Assembly: GCF_001427635.1 (NCBI RefSeq)
Contig: NZ_LMHA01000002.1
Location: 248,001 to 312,000 of the forward strand
Source: Pseudoxanthomonas sp. Root65
GTDB lineage: Bacteria > Pseudomonadota > Gammaproteobacteria > Xanthomonadales > Xanthomonadaceae
Direction of reading: 5' to 3'
Length of the DNA stretch: 64,000 bases
Part shown: positions 19,589-28,549 of the stretch, piece after piece
How positions within the stretch are numbered: the first letter of the stretch is position 1
Layout: every line of letters begins with the position of its first letter
Program-made: the position numbers and the translations under genes
The notes under the pieces: generated by a model
What the model was told of the DNA's origin: nothing
What the model saw: only the letters and a program-made list of their open reading frames with translations
The model's database searches: none

Positions 19589-20110
19589 CATCGCCCTGCG
19601 ACGCCGCCACGCGGCCAAGCCTGCCATCACCCCCACCGGCACCCACACCCAACGCAGTTCCGACAGCAGCACCTCCACGCCGCGCGCGCTGAAGAAGCGG
19701 TTCACGAAGGGCGATACTTCGATCACCCGCCATGGCGCGAAGTGGCGCGCATCCGACCACGGCCAGTACAGCGCGACGCCCAGGCCGCCGTCGGTCAACA
19801 TGTCGAGCAGCGGATGCGAAGCCGCGGACAGGGCGATGAACAGGAATGCCGTGAAGGCCGGCGCCCTGAGCCGGCGTGCACCGCCTGCGGCGAGGGCACC
19901 GCAGGCGAGGGCGAACACCAGTGAATGGCTGGCGCCACGATGGCCGAGCGCATGCGCGTACTCGATGCCCACTTTGAACGCCACGACGTCGGCATCCGGC
20001 AGCATCGCCGCGATCACGCCGGCGACGACCAGACGTGGCGGAAGGCGTTTTCGCCCGAGTGCGACGCCGGCAGCCAAGGGGATCAGCGCGTGGGTCAGGA
20101 TGGTCGGCAT
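19571..20110 (-). CDS. Membrane-bound metal-dependent hydrolase of the YdjM/DUF457 type
   Basis: 179 aa with about four membrane segments. Family motifs are THALIPLAAG, MLPDADVV, HRGASHSLVFAL and SHPLLDMLTDGG, whose His/Asp residues are the presumed metal ligands. Members of this family are linked to LexA-regulated or phospholipase-like membrane proteins of unclear role. The last residues, GVGAT, and the TAA stop are encoded by the right arm of the REP doublet, so the natural C-terminus has been replaced or extended by repeat DNA. Start ATG at 20110. Confidence 0.85.
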   Translation of the reverse strand: MPTILTHALIPLAAGVALGRKRLPPRLVVAGVIAAMLPDADVVAFKVGIEYAHALGHRGASHSLVFALACGALAAGGARRLRAPAFTAFLFIALSAASHPLLDMLTDGGLGVALYWPWSDARHFAPWRVIEVSPFVNRFFSARGVEVLLSELRWVWVPVGVMAGLAAWRRRRAMGVGAT

Positions 20111-20185
20111 GGAGGTGGCGTGCAGGAGGTGGTGTGCACTCTTGCGGCGCTCTGTGTGGCCACGATGAAGCCGATGCGTGCGAAG

Positions 20186-20213
20186 AAAAAAGGCCGGCAT
20201 GTGCCGGCCTTTT
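20186..20213 (-). terminator. Rho-independent terminator of the serine protease gene
   Basis: AAAAAGGCCGGCATGTGCCG with its partner GCCGGCCTTTT forms a long stem, followed on the minus strand by a run of T residues (TTTTTTC). It lies about 20 bases past the protease stop at 20235. Confidence 0.85.
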
Positions 20214-20234
20214 CGCATGCAACCGAAGGCAGGC

Positions 20235-21827
20235 TCAGCGCTCGCGCACGCCTTCGCGCAGCGGGGCGATCTGGCGCTCACGTCGCGCGGGCGCGCGCAC
20301 CGGTGCCGGCGTGGCGACAGCCGGCACGGCACGTGCGCCCTGTCCTTGCGCGACCGCACCGGAGGTACGCACCAGCGGCTGCGATCCGTTCTCGCGGACC
20401 GGGTCGGCGGCGATCCACTGCTTGATCTGCGGGAAGATCAGATCTAGCCGCGAGTAGTGGTCGCGGTTGGTGGTGGTGGAGAGGCTGCCGGAGTTGACGC
20501 AGCTGGCGCTGCCACCGAACAGGCCGCCGCGCAGGCGGTAACTGCCGTCGCGATACAGCGTGAAGAGGCCGGAGCCGCTGCTGCCACCTTCGGTGGTGCC
20601 TTCCTGCCAGCCGACGGTGTAGTTTTCGGGGTAGACATCGGTGACATGCTGGCCGCGCGAGTACTTCTTCGCATCGCCGGAGGGATGGTGCAGGGCGATC
20701 ACGCTCGCGTTCGCGGCCAGCGGGCTGGCGTCCCAGCCGGCGAAGGTCGCCGAGGCCGGGGGCGGATTGCGCAGGCGCAGCACCAGCGCATCGACGTTGG
20801 CATCATGGAACATCACATCGGCACCCCCGGTCAGCGGGTTGGCCCTCACGCCATTGTTGGTGCCGCAGGTCGAGTTCTCGTAACCCCAATAGGTGTTGAG
20901 GCTGAGTGCGACCTTGGCGCGGTCCTGCACCGGCACGCCGTTGCTGCCGCCGGAGAAGCAGTGGTCGGCCGTGTAGAACCACGGCACCTGCGTGCCCGGC
21001 GTGGTGTCGTTGAGCAAGGTGCCTGTGCAGATGTAGGTGCCGTGGATACCGCCCGACGTGGTGTAGGCATTGAACACCATGTGCGCCACGGCATTCTTCG
21101 CCTGCACATACGCGGGTCCCAGGCTGTCGACCCGGCAGACCGCGTCGATGTTGCACGACGCCGATTCGCCGATCTTCTCAACGATCTTGAAGTTGTTCTC
21201 GCTGTTGGCCAGCAGGTGCGATACCTGCGGCGCCTGCATCTGGGCCTGCGCCGCGTTGACGTGAGCGGGACGATAGACCTCGATGATCTGCGTGATGCCG
21301 TCGGTGGCAGGACTCCAGTACATGCCCTGTGCGTCTGCGGACTGCTGCGCCTGGGCGGCGCTGATGGCGGCGACCACGCGCGACGGAGTATCGGAACCGC
21401 CGAAACGCAGTTCGACATGCGGGTGCAGGCCCGTTACCTGCAGGCCCACGCGTAAGCCGAGGGCATCGGGTGAATTGACCAGCAGGCGGGCAACCGCGCC
21501 GCCGGACCTCAGCGGTATCCAACGCAACGCGGGCGTGCTGCGACCGATGCCCTCACCGGCCAGCTGCCGGCCGATGCCGATCTGGGTGGCCTTGAGCTGC
21601 GGCGATGCGTTGCGGTTCTGCAGGTCCACCAGACGCTGGATCGCCATTTCGCGATAACGCAGTGGCGTTGCAGTGCGGTCCGGGAACTGCGCCAGCTTCC
21701 AGACGGGTGCCATCTGCGACGGCGTACGGCTGGGCTCGCCAGCGACCTCGGTGACCGCCGCATGGGCCAGGAACGGAGCCGCCAGCAGCAGGCTGGCGAA
21801 CAGGTTGAGCGTCGTGGAGCGGGGCAT
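20235..21827 (-). CDS. Secreted trypsin-like serine protease, lysyl endopeptidase type
   Basis: 530 aa preproprotein. Signal peptide to about residue 23 (LLLAAPFLAHA), a propeptide to about 222, then the catalytic domain starting near SCNIDAVC. The triad is visible: H289 in YTADHCF, D346 in NVDALVLRL, and S417 in GGSSGSG. Six or more Cys in the domain (CNIDAVC, TYICTGT, DHCF, STCG, ASCV) fit disulfides. A basic, Pro/Ala-rich tail (about 490-530, RAPARRERQIAPLR) ends the protein and may be cleaved or aid export. The lysyl-endopeptidase label rests on fold and Cys pattern; specificity is not proven. Confidence 0.85.
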   Translation of the reverse strand: MPRSTTLNLFASLLLAAPFLAHAAVTEVAGEPSRTPSQMAPVWKLAQFPDRTATPLRYREMAIQRLVDLQNRNASPQLKATQIGIGRQLAGEGIGRSTPALRWIPLRSGGAVARLLVNSPDALGLRVGLQVTGLHPHVELRFGGSDTPSRVVAAISAAQAQQSADAQGMYWSPATDGITQIIEVYRPAHVNAAQAQMQAPQVSHLLANSENNFKIVEKIGESASCNIDAVCRVDSLGPAYVQAKNAVAHMVFNAYTTSGGIHGTYICTGTLLNDTTPGTQVPWFYTADHCFSGGSNGVPVQDRAKVALSLNTYWGYENSTCGTNNGVRANPLTGGADVMFHDANVDALVLRLRNPPPASATFAGWDASPLAANASVIALHHPSGDAKKYSRGQHVTDVYPENYTVGWQEGTTEGGSSGSGLFTLYRDGSYRLRGGLFGGSASCVNSGSLSTTTNRDHYSRLDLIFPQIKQWIAADPVRENGSQPLVRTSGAVAQGQGARAVPAVATPAPVRAPARRERQIAPLREGVRER

Positions 21828-21864
21828 GCGCGGACATCCTTGTGACGGAGTCGGTGGGTAAGAA

Positions 21865-21884
21865 GCGGGCCGTCGCCGGCCCGC
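21865..21884 (-). terminator. Probable terminator of the M2 peptidase gene
   Basis: GCGGGCC / GGCCCGC stem (7 bases) with 6-base loop, ten bases after the peptidase stop at 21894. On the minus strand TTCTTACC follows, giving a weak U-rich tail. Confidence 0.5.
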
Positions 21885-21893
21885 CCTCGTGGC

Positions 21894-23876
21894 TTACGAC
21901 TTGGCCGGCGCTGTCGGCGTGGGTGCAGCCGCCGTGGCCGGCACCTGCCATCCGCAGGTCTGGCCTTCATTCTGCTGCTTCAGCCACTCCTGCAGCGGTG
22001 CGAAATACTCCAGCACCGCGCCGGCGTCCATCTTCTCGGTGCCGGTCAGTTCCTTCAGCGTGCCCTGCCAGGGCTGGCTGGCGCCCTTCTCGAGCATCGC
22101 CCAGAACTTCTGGCCGGCGGCCTTGTCGCCGTAGAAACTGCAGGTATACAGCGGACCTTGGTGGCCGGCCGCATCGCACAGGCCCTTGTAGAACTGGAAC
22201 TGCAGCACGTGCGAGAGGAAGTAGCGCGTGTACGGCGTATTGCCGGGCACGTGGTACTTCGCACCCGGGTCGAAGAAATCCTCGCCGCGCGCCGTGGCCG
22301 GCGCCACGCCCTGGTACTTGGCCTTCAGTTCCCACCACGCCTTGTTGTAGTCGGTCGGCTTGATGCTGCCGTCGAACACACCCCAGCGCCAGCGGTCGAT
22401 CATCAGGCCGAACGGCATGAACGACACCTTCGCCAGCGCCATGCGCATCTGCGCGTTGATGAGCGCCTCGTTGCTCTGCTGCGGGGCATCGACCATGCCG
22501 ATCGACTTGAGGTAGTCCGGCGTCATCGCCAGCACCATGGTGTCGCCGATCGCCTCGTGGAAACCGTCGTGCGCGCCGGTCTGGAACAGCGGCGGCAGCT
22601 TGTTGTAGGCCAGGTAGTAATACACGTGGCCCAGCTCGTGGTAGATGGTGGTGAAGTCTTCCTCGTTCGGCTTGATGCACATCTTGGTGCGCACGTCGCC
22701 GCTCATGTTCATGTCCCACGCGCTGGCGTGGCAGACCACGTCGCGGTCCATCGGCTTGATGAACTGCGTCTTGGCCCAGTAGCTTTCCGGCAGCTTGGGC
22801 ATGCCCAGGCTGGTGTAGAAGTCTTGGGCACGCTCGGTCATCTGCTTGGCGACCTGCAGCTTCGCCTCACGCTCGGCCTGGAACAGTTTGTCAGTGCCCA
22901 GGTTCGGGCCGGCCTTGGCCAGCGCGGCCTGGTAGTCCGCCTGGTACTGCTTCTCCAGCGCGCCGGTGATATCCAGGCTGCCGGCGCCCTTGTACGGTTC
23001 CAGCACGTCCCAGAGGTTGCCCCAGTCCTGCTGCCACATGTTGCCCATCAGGTGCGCGGGCAGCAGGCCGTTGACCTGGCCCTTCTCCACGCCATAGGTG
23101 GCCTGCAGCTTGGTGCGGGTGTAGCAGTGCAGCTGCTCGTACAGCGGCTTGACCTGGCCCCAGAGACGGTCCGTTTCCGCGGCGATCTCGGCGGGCGTCA
23201 TGTCGTAGCCGCTGCGCCACATCTCGCCGGCGTCGGCGAAGCCCATTTCCTTCGAGCCTTCGTTCACCAGTTCGACGAAGCGGGTGTAATCCTGGCGCAT
23301 CGGCTGCGCGATGGTGTGCCAGCCCTGCCAGGCATCGAGCTGCGCGTCGTAGTCGCGGCTGCTGCGCAGGACGTCTTCGAGTTCGCCCAACTGCCGGCAC
23401 TTCTGCGCCTCGCCTTCGCCGGTGCAGTAGGTGCCGGCGCCGTAGGTGCCTTCCATCTTCGTGGCGATCTGGGTCAATTCGGCCAGCTTGGCCGGATCCT
23501 TGGGAGCGGGCATCGCGGTAGCCAGCTTCAGCAGTTGGATGGCGCGCGCGGTCTCGGGCGACATCTGCTGGCCCTCGAACTTCTTCGCCTGCGCGATCCA
23601 GCTGTTGAGCTGGGTCAGATAGCGCTCGTTGCCCTTGGCCGCCAGCAACTGGCTGTCGTCGTTGATGTAGGTGCTGGACAGCCACTGCGCCGCGGTCAGT
23701 TCCGGGTACATCTTCTTGAGTTCGTCGTTGACGCGCGCGATGAACTGGTCGGCCGTCTCGCCCTTGGGGGCGGCGGGAGCGGCCGCTTCGGAGGCAGGCT
23801 CATCCTTCTTGCAGGCGGCGAGCGTGGCGATGCCCGCGCCGATGGCGAGAGCGAGCAGGAGGTGGCGATGCTTCAC
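21894..23876 (-). CDS. M2 family peptidyl-dipeptidase (ACE-like) lipoprotein
   Basis: 660 aa. Lipoprotein signal with lipobox LAAC (Cys near residue 22) followed by KKDEP. The zinc motif HELGH lies in TTIYHELGHVYYYLAY near residue 413, with the third ligand Glu in GFHEAIGDTM about 24 residues on, as in angiotensin-converting enzyme. Other family blocks: YHVPGNTPYTRYFLSHVLQFQFYKGLCDAAG type C-terminal region. It would cleave C-terminal dipeptides in the periplasm, probably for peptide nutrition alongside the adjacent serine protease. Length is normal for bacterial M2 enzymes. Confidence 0.93.
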   Translation of the reverse strand: MKHRHLLLALAIGAGIATLAACKKDEPASEAAAPAAPKGETADQFIARVNDELKKMYPELTAAQWLSSTYINDDSQLLAAKGNERYLTQLNSWIAQAKKFEGQQMSPETARAIQLLKLATAMPAPKDPAKLAELTQIATKMEGTYGAGTYCTGEGEAQKCRQLGELEDVLRSSRDYDAQLDAWQGWHTIAQPMRQDYTRFVELVNEGSKEMGFADAGEMWRSGYDMTPAEIAAETDRLWGQVKPLYEQLHCYTRTKLQATYGVEKGQVNGLLPAHLMGNMWQQDWGNLWDVLEPYKGAGSLDITGALEKQYQADYQAALAKAGPNLGTDKLFQAEREAKLQVAKQMTERAQDFYTSLGMPKLPESYWAKTQFIKPMDRDVVCHASAWDMNMSGDVRTKMCIKPNEEDFTTIYHELGHVYYYLAYNKLPPLFQTGAHDGFHEAIGDTMVLAMTPDYLKSIGMVDAPQQSNEALINAQMRMALAKVSFMPFGLMIDRWRWGVFDGSIKPTDYNKAWWELKAKYQGVAPATARGEDFFDPGAKYHVPGNTPYTRYFLSHVLQFQFYKGLCDAAGHQGPLYTCSFYGDKAAGQKFWAMLEKGASQPWQGTLKELTGTEKMDAGAVLEYFAPLQEWLKQQNEGQTCGWQVPATAAAPTPTAPAKS

Positions 23877-23962
23877 GGGACGTCCTTCGGATGCGGCGGG
23901 CGCAGGAACCGGAAGGGTAGTGAGGGTGGGGGAGGGGGTGCAAGTGCGGCGGCCCGCCGTCT

Positions 23963-24107
23963 TGTGGGAGCGACGTCATTCGCGAAGCGCGGCCTCGCCG
24001 GGAAGCCTGCAGCCTGACGAGAAGAGGTGCCTCCTCCATGCTGCCGCGTGGTGCTGGAGCGGCACGGACGGCCATGGCAGGCGTTCGCGACTGACGTCGC
24101 TCCCACA
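23963..24107. repeat. REP-like inverted repeat doublet
   Basis: Left arm TGTGGGAGCGACGTCATTCG (23963-) and right arm CGCGACTGACGTCGCTCCCA (about 24086-) face each other about 100 bases apart, a longer gap than in the other doublets. It fills most of the space between the M2 peptidase start and the next gene's stop. Confidence 0.8.
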
Positions 24108-24119
24108 ATCAAGGTTTCC

Positions 24120-24605
24120 TCAGCGGTGAGGTAGCCCACGATCTTCCAGGAATGCGCGCGCATCGTCGGCATCCCGCTCGAACCACGCCTGCGTGGAGCC
24201 AAGCCGGTAGGTGTAGCCCCATGCATCCATGTCGGCCATCAGCTGTCCACGTCCCACGCCCGGCAACTGGTCGGCCAGGATGATCTGCAGGCAGCAGGTG
24301 GCGTCTTCCTCGATCACCGAATCGGTGGCGTCGGTGTGCACCTGCGCCCGCCGTTCCGGCGGCAGGACGATCAGGTGGCAGGCTTCGTGCAGCATCGAGT
24401 GCACGGGCGTGTCGCCGCGCACGTACACGTTGTGGGCGATGACGCCGGCCTCGGGTTCGCCCCAGAAGCTGCCGGGGATCGGCGCGCCGTCGTCGACACG
24501 ATGCAGACGCAGTCCGTAATGCGAGAGCAGGGCATCGGCCGCGGCGAACGGCAGCGAAGCCACCCGCATCACCTCGTGTTCGACGGTGTCTGTACCCACA
24601 TCCAT
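24120..24605 (-). CDS. Hypothetical protein with HExxH-like motif
   Basis: 161 aa from ATG 24605; a shorter start at the Met in VMRVASL is possible because a GAGGTG purine stretch precedes it. The centre holds MLHEACHLIVLPP, an HExxH motif, followed by EEDATCCLQIILAD, whose acidic pair could supply a third metal ligand. This suggests a small cytoplasmic zinc-dependent protein, but the family is not one I can name. It is transcribed in the same direction as the min genes but lies downstream of minE with a 42-base gap. Confidence 0.6.
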   Translation of the reverse strand: MDVGTDTVEHEVMRVASLPFAAADALLSHYGLRLHRVDDGAPIPGSFWGEPEAGVIAHNVYVRGDTPVHSMLHEACHLIVLPPERRAQVHTDATDSVIEEDATCCLQIILADQLPGVGRGQLMADMDAWGYTYRLGSTQAWFERDADDARAFLEDRGLPHR

Positions 24606-24647
24606 GGTCGAATCAGGCGAGGGCGGAGCAGAGCCCCGCCCCGGCGG

Positions 24648-24902
24648 TCAGGCGCTGCCTTCCTGCAGCGACACCGAAATGTCGAGCACGTCGTGCTCGC
24701 CTTCCTTGATCAGCTTCACGTTGACCGCTTCAGCATCGACATTCACGTACTTCTTGATCACTTCCAGCAGCTCGCGCTGCAGCATCGGCAGGTAATCGGG
24801 TGCGCCGCGGGTGGTGCGCTCCTGCGCGACGATGATCCGCAGTCGATCCTTGGCGATGGACGCGGTTTCTTTCTTCGGCTTGAGGAAATCGAACATGCCC
24901 AT
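24648..24902 (-). CDS. minE: Cell division topological specificity factor MinE
   Basis: 84 aa, usual size. N-terminal [19 protein letters not shown] is the membrane and MinD-contact region, and [11 protein letters not shown] plus [17 protein letters not shown] are the anti-MinCD helix and start of the topological domain. It stimulates MinD ATPase and drives oscillation. It is the last gene of the min operon, 2 bases after minD's stop. Confidence 0.97.
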   Translation of the reverse strand: MGMFDFLKPKKETASIAKDRLRIIVAQERTTRGAPDYLPMLQRELLEVIKKYVNVDAEAVNVKLIKEGEHDVLDISVSLQEGSA

Positions 24903-24904
24903 GA

Positions 24905-25714
24905 TCAGGCTCCGAACAGCTTGCTGAAGAAGCCTTTCTTTTCGACGGTGGTGAAGCGCAGCGGACGGTCTTCGCCCAGCAGCCTGCCCACGGCATCGTC
25001 GTACGCCTGGCCTGCGGGCGACTCCAGCTCCAGGATCACCGGCTCGCCCTTGTTGGACGCATTGAGCACGTCGCCGGATTCCGGGATCACGCCCAGCGTC
25101 TTGAGGCCCAGGACCTCTTCCACGTCCTTGATGCTCAGCATCTCGCCGCCTTCCACGCGCGACGGGCTGTAGCGGGTGAGCAGCAGGTGTGGCTTCAGCG
25201 TTTCGCCGTTTTCGGCCTTGCGGGTCTTGGAATCCAGCAGGCCCAGGATGCGGTCGGAGTCGCGCACGCTGGAGACTTCGGGGTTCACCACCACGATCGC
25301 GGTGTCGGCGAAATACATGGCCAGGAACGCGCCCTTCTCGATGCCGGCGGGCGAGTCGCAGACGATGTAGTCGAAGCCGTCAGCGTCCAGGTCCTTGAGC
25401 ACCTTCTCCACGCCTTCCTTGGTCAGCGCGTCCTTGTCGCGCGTCTGCGAGGCGGCCAGCACGAAGAGGGTCTCGAAACGCTTGTCCTTGATCAGCGCCT
25501 GCTTCAGCGTGGCCTCGCCCTGGGTGACGTTGACGAAGTCGTACACGACGCGGCGCTCGCAGCCCATGATGAGGTCGAGGTTGCGCAGGCCGACGTCGAA
25601 GTCGATGACCGCGACCTTCTTGCCGCGACGCGCCAGGCCGCACGCGATGCTGGCGCTGGTGGTGGTCTTGCCTACGCCGCCCTTGCCGGACGTGACTACG
25701 ATGATTTCAGCCAA
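24905..25714 (-). CDS. minD: Septum-site-determining ATPase MinD
   Basis: 269 aa. Deviant Walker A motif [13 protein letters not shown] at the start, switch segments [12 protein letters not shown] and [14 protein letters not shown], and a C-terminal amphipathic membrane-targeting helix ending [11 protein letters not shown]. It recruits MinC to the membrane and is moved by MinE. All expected family features are present. The gene lies 44 bases after minC. Confidence 0.98.
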   Translation of the reverse strand: MAEIIVVTSGKGGVGKTTTSASIACGLARRGKKVAVIDFDVGLRNLDLIMGCERRVVYDFVNVTQGEATLKQALIKDKRFETLFVLAASQTRDKDALTKEGVEKVLKDLDADGFDYIVCDSPAGIEKGAFLAMYFADTAIVVVNPEVSSVRDSDRILGLLDSKTRKAENGETLKPHLLLTRYSPSRVEGGEMLSIKDVEEVLGLKTLGVIPESGDVLNASNKGEPVILELESPAGQAYDDAVGRLLGEDRPLRFTTVEKKGFFSKLFGA

Positions 25715-25758
25715 CGGTGTTCTCCTTGGTCGTTCTTATGTTCGGTTAACGCCGCGCC

Positions 25759-26535
25759 TCATTCCTGCGCGACGATCTTGAGTTGGTCCTGGTCCAGCCA
25801 GATCTGCACGGCCTTGCCACGCAGTTCGCTGGGTACTTCCTCCATCACCTTGTAGTGGCCGGCGACGGCGACCAGTTCGGCGTGGAATTCACGGCAGAAG
25901 ATGCGGGCTTCGGCGTTGCCGCGGGCGCCGGCGAGGGCACGGCCGCGCAACGCGCCGTAGATGTGGATGGAGCCGTCGGAAATGACTTCCGCGCCAGCCC
26001 CCACGGTGCTCAGCACGGTCAGGTCGCGGTTCTCGGCATACAACTGCTGGCCGGAGCGCACGGGGGTCTTCTGCACCAGGCCGGGCTTGCTGTCCGCGGC
26101 CTTGGCCGCGACCGCTTTGGCAGGCGCGGCCTCGGCCACGGTCGCGCGCGGGGCGGGAGCGGTCGGGGCGGGTGCCCCGCCTGTGGGTTCGTACTGGGCG
26201 CGGAACTTGGCCAAAAGCGGCAGTCCCAGCTGTTCGGACAGGGTTTCGGTCTCGCGGGTGCCGTAGGCCAGCGCCACCGGCAGGACGCCCGCGCCGCGCA
26301 GGCCATCGATCAGGGCGCGCGCGGTGTCCGCGTCGGGCAGCCGGGTCAGGCCACCGAAATCGACGATCACCGCGGCGCGGCCGAACAGCTTGGGCGCGCG
26401 CTCGACGCGCTCGCGCATTTCGCGGATCAGCTGATCGACATCGAGGGTGCGGATGCGGAGGTTGGCGATGCCGACCTGGCCGATCTTCAGTTCACCGGCC
26501 TGTTCGTAATCCACGGGCGCTCGCGTCACGCTCAT
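25759..26535 (-). CDS. minC: Septum-site-determining protein MinC
   Basis: 258 aa. N-terminal domain (LKIGQVGIANLRIRTLDV, RAAVIVDFGGLTRLPD), an Ala/Pro-rich linker (about 125-160), and the C-terminal beta-helix domain (SGQQLYAENRDLTVLSTVGAGAEVISDGSIHIYGALRGRALAG). It inhibits FtsZ assembly together with MinD. Its ATG at 26535 overlaps the stop of the GNAT gene (ATGA), so translation of the two is likely coupled. Confidence 0.96.
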   Translation of the reverse strand: MSVTRAPVDYEQAGELKIGQVGIANLRIRTLDVDQLIREMRERVERAPKLFGRAAVIVDFGGLTRLPDADTARALIDGLRGAGVLPVALAYGTRETETLSEQLGLPLLAKFRAQYEPTGGAPAPTAPAPRATVAEAAPAKAVAAKAADSKPGLVQKTPVRSGQQLYAENRDLTVLSTVGAGAEVISDGSIHIYGALRGRALAGARGNAEARIFCREFHAELVAVAGHYKVMEEVPSELRGKAVQIWLDQDQLKIVAQE

Positions 26536-27128
26536 GTGCCGGTCGGCCGCTGGGCGCTGGCGTCGGCCAGCAGGCGGGTGCGGGTCCACGGGACGTCCGG
26601 CAGCCCGTCGCCATAGGTGTCGAGCACCCACGGATAACTGCAGAGTTCCTTCATCAGCATGCTGGCGCGGACTTCGGCTTCCTCCATGACGTTCTGGCCC
26701 ACTTCGCGGAAACCGAAGCTGCCGTGGAAGAGCAGGGCGGGGTCGGCGCCGTGGTCGAGGAAGACTTCGCAGGCCAGCTGCGGGTAACGCAGTTCGGCGA
26801 AGCTCTGCACGTCGGCGTAGAACGCCCGGCCGACGCCGCCGCCGCGACGGCGGCTGGCCACGACGATGCGGTCGATGTAGAAGAACTGCGGATAGCGTTC
26901 GCCGAACCAGGCGAAGTTGCTGCTGTCGTGGCTGGCACCGGAGCCGAAGCCGACGAGGAAACCGGCGAGGTTGCCCTCGCGTTCGGCGACGCGGAAATAC
27001 TCGGCCGTCTCGTAGAAGCGGCGGACCTTGGCCGAATCCAGGGGCAGGATCGCCAGTCCGGCATTGTTGTTGAGGGCGAGGACGGAATCCAGCTCGTGCT
27101 CACGCACGTCGCGGATGACAATCGACAT
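26532..27128 (-). CDS. GNAT family N-acetyltransferase, first gene of the min operon
   Basis: 198 aa. GNAT fold: ELDSVLALNNNAGLAILPLD at the start, a beta4 segment FFYIDRIVVASRRRGGGVG that carries the acetyl-CoA pyrophosphate loop (RRRGGGVGRAFY), and ALLFHGSFGFREVGQN near the C-terminus. The acceptor substrate is unknown. The stop overlaps the minC start by ATGA, an unusual partner for the division genes. It diverges from the two-component system across a 179-base gap. Confidence 0.85.
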   Translation of the reverse strand: MSIVIRDVREHELDSVLALNNNAGLAILPLDSAKVRRFYETAEYFRVAEREGNLAGFLVGFGSGASHDSSNFAWFGERYPQFFYIDRIVVASRRRGGGVGRAFYADVQSFAELRYPQLACEVFLDHGADPALLFHGSFGFREVGQNVMEEAEVRASMLMKELCSYPWVLDTYGDGLPDVPWTRTRLLADASAQRPTGT

Positions 27129-27307
27129 TACCTGACTCCGAACGGGTCTTGCAGGGCGGCACGCGGCCAAGCCCGGATTATCGCATGGGGCCGCCGCGAC
27201 CGGCGAGGCGCGGGTGAGCCGGGGATGAACCCGGCCACCTCACGTTCCAACGTCGGCATGACTTTAGTTGGGACATGGCCGTCCGCGATTCCGCCTAAGA
27301 TGCCGGG

Positions 27308-28549
27308 ATGTTGGGACGACTCAGCCATACCCGCCTGCTGCGCGCCGCCGGGCTCTACACATGGGCCCTGGTGGGGATTCCCATCATCCTGAATGTGTGG
27401 GTGCTGCCGCCGTCGAGCGGCACGGACGGGCAGGGGGTCAACCTGCCGCTCACCGCCCTGTGCTACTTCAGCTTCGGCGCGGTGTACTGGCTGGCGACAC
27501 GGGCACTGGATGGGCGGCGGGACAGTTTGCCGGCGCATTGGAACGTACCGCTGGCGATGGTGCTGACGGCGACCGCGATCGGCGTGGGGTTCTACACGCA
27601 GACCGGGCTGGGCGCGGTGCTGCTGCTGATCATGGCCGGCGTGCTGCCGTGGCTGCTGGAGCTGCGTTTCGCCGTCGCCTGGCTGCTCGCCGCGCACGTG
27701 CTGCTGGTGCCGTCGTTCATGGCGCGCGACGATTTCAACTTCTGGGAGGCCCTCTTCCAGTCGATGTTCTACGTGGGCTTCGCGGCCTTCGTGCTGATCA
27801 CCACCTATGTGGCGCGGCAGCAGGCGCAGGCACGCGAGGAACAGCGCCGGCTCAATGCCGAACTGCGGGCCACCCGGGTGCTGCTGGCCGAAAGTGCCCG
27901 CGTGAACGAGCGCACGCGCATCTCGCGCGAGCTGCACGATCTGCTGGGCCACCACTTGACCGCGCTCAGCCTGAACCTGGAAGTGGCCGGCCACATGACC
28001 GAAGGGCGGGCCCAGGAGCATGTGCGCCAGGCGCACACGCTGGCCCGCCTGCTCCTGACGGACGTGCGCGAGGCGGTCAGCCAGCTGCGCGACAGCGGCG
28101 CGATCGACCTGGGCGCGGCCCTGCTGCCGCTGGCCGAAAAGGTGCCGTCGCTGGCCATGCACATGGATATCGAGGAGCCGCTGACCCTCGAGGATCCGCA
28201 CCGGGCGCACGTGCTGCTCCGCTGCACGCAGGAAATCATCACCAATGCAGTACGCCATGCCGGCGCCCGCCACCTGTGGCTGCACTGCCGGCGGGACGGC
28301 GCAAGCATCCTGATCGATGCCCGCGACGACGGCGCCGGCAGCCCGCACGTGGTGGCGGGCAACGGCCTGACCGGCATGCGCGAGCGCCTGGCCCAGTACG
28401 GCGGCGAACTGCGCATCGAAACCCGGCCGGGGCAGGGCTTCCGCCTGCACATCGCCCTTCCCGTCAGCGACGCGGCCCCCGCGCTCGCGCCCCTTCCCGT
28501 TCATCCACCCGAACCCACACCCGAGCTCAGCTCCGGAGGAACCCTGTGA
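27308..28549 (+). CDS. Sensor histidine kinase, DesK/NarX-type (HisKA_3)
   Basis: 413 aa. About five to six membrane spans in residues 15-165, a coiled segment (QQAQAREEQRRLNAELRATR), then the HisKA_3 box ERTRISRELHDLLGHHLTAL with the phospho-acceptor His, the N box QEIITNAVRHAG and a G-rich ATP lid (DDGAGSPHVVAGNGLTGMRE). A Pro-rich tail of about 25 residues ends the protein. There is no periplasmic domain, so it may sense a membrane property, as DesK does. The stop overlaps the response-regulator GTG start. Confidence 0.93.
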   Translation: MLGRLSHTRLLRAAGLYTWALVGIPIILNVWVLPPSSGTDGQGVNLPLTALCYFSFGAVYWLATRALDGRRDSLPAHWNVPLAMVLTATAIGVGFYTQTGLGAVLLLIMAGVLPWLLELRFAVAWLLAAHVLLVPSFMARDDFNFWEALFQSMFYVGFAAFVLITTYVARQQAQAREEQRRLNAELRATRVLLAESARVNERTRISRELHDLLGHHLTALSLNLEVAGHMTEGRAQEHVRQAHTLARLLLTDVREAVSQLRDSGAIDLGAALLPLAEKVPSLAMHMDIEEPLTLEDPHRAHVLLRCTQEIITNAVRHAGARHLWLHCRRDGASILIDARDDGAGSPHVVAGNGLTGMRERLAQYGGELRIETRPGQGFRLHIALPVSDAAPALAPLPVHPPEPTPELSSGGTL

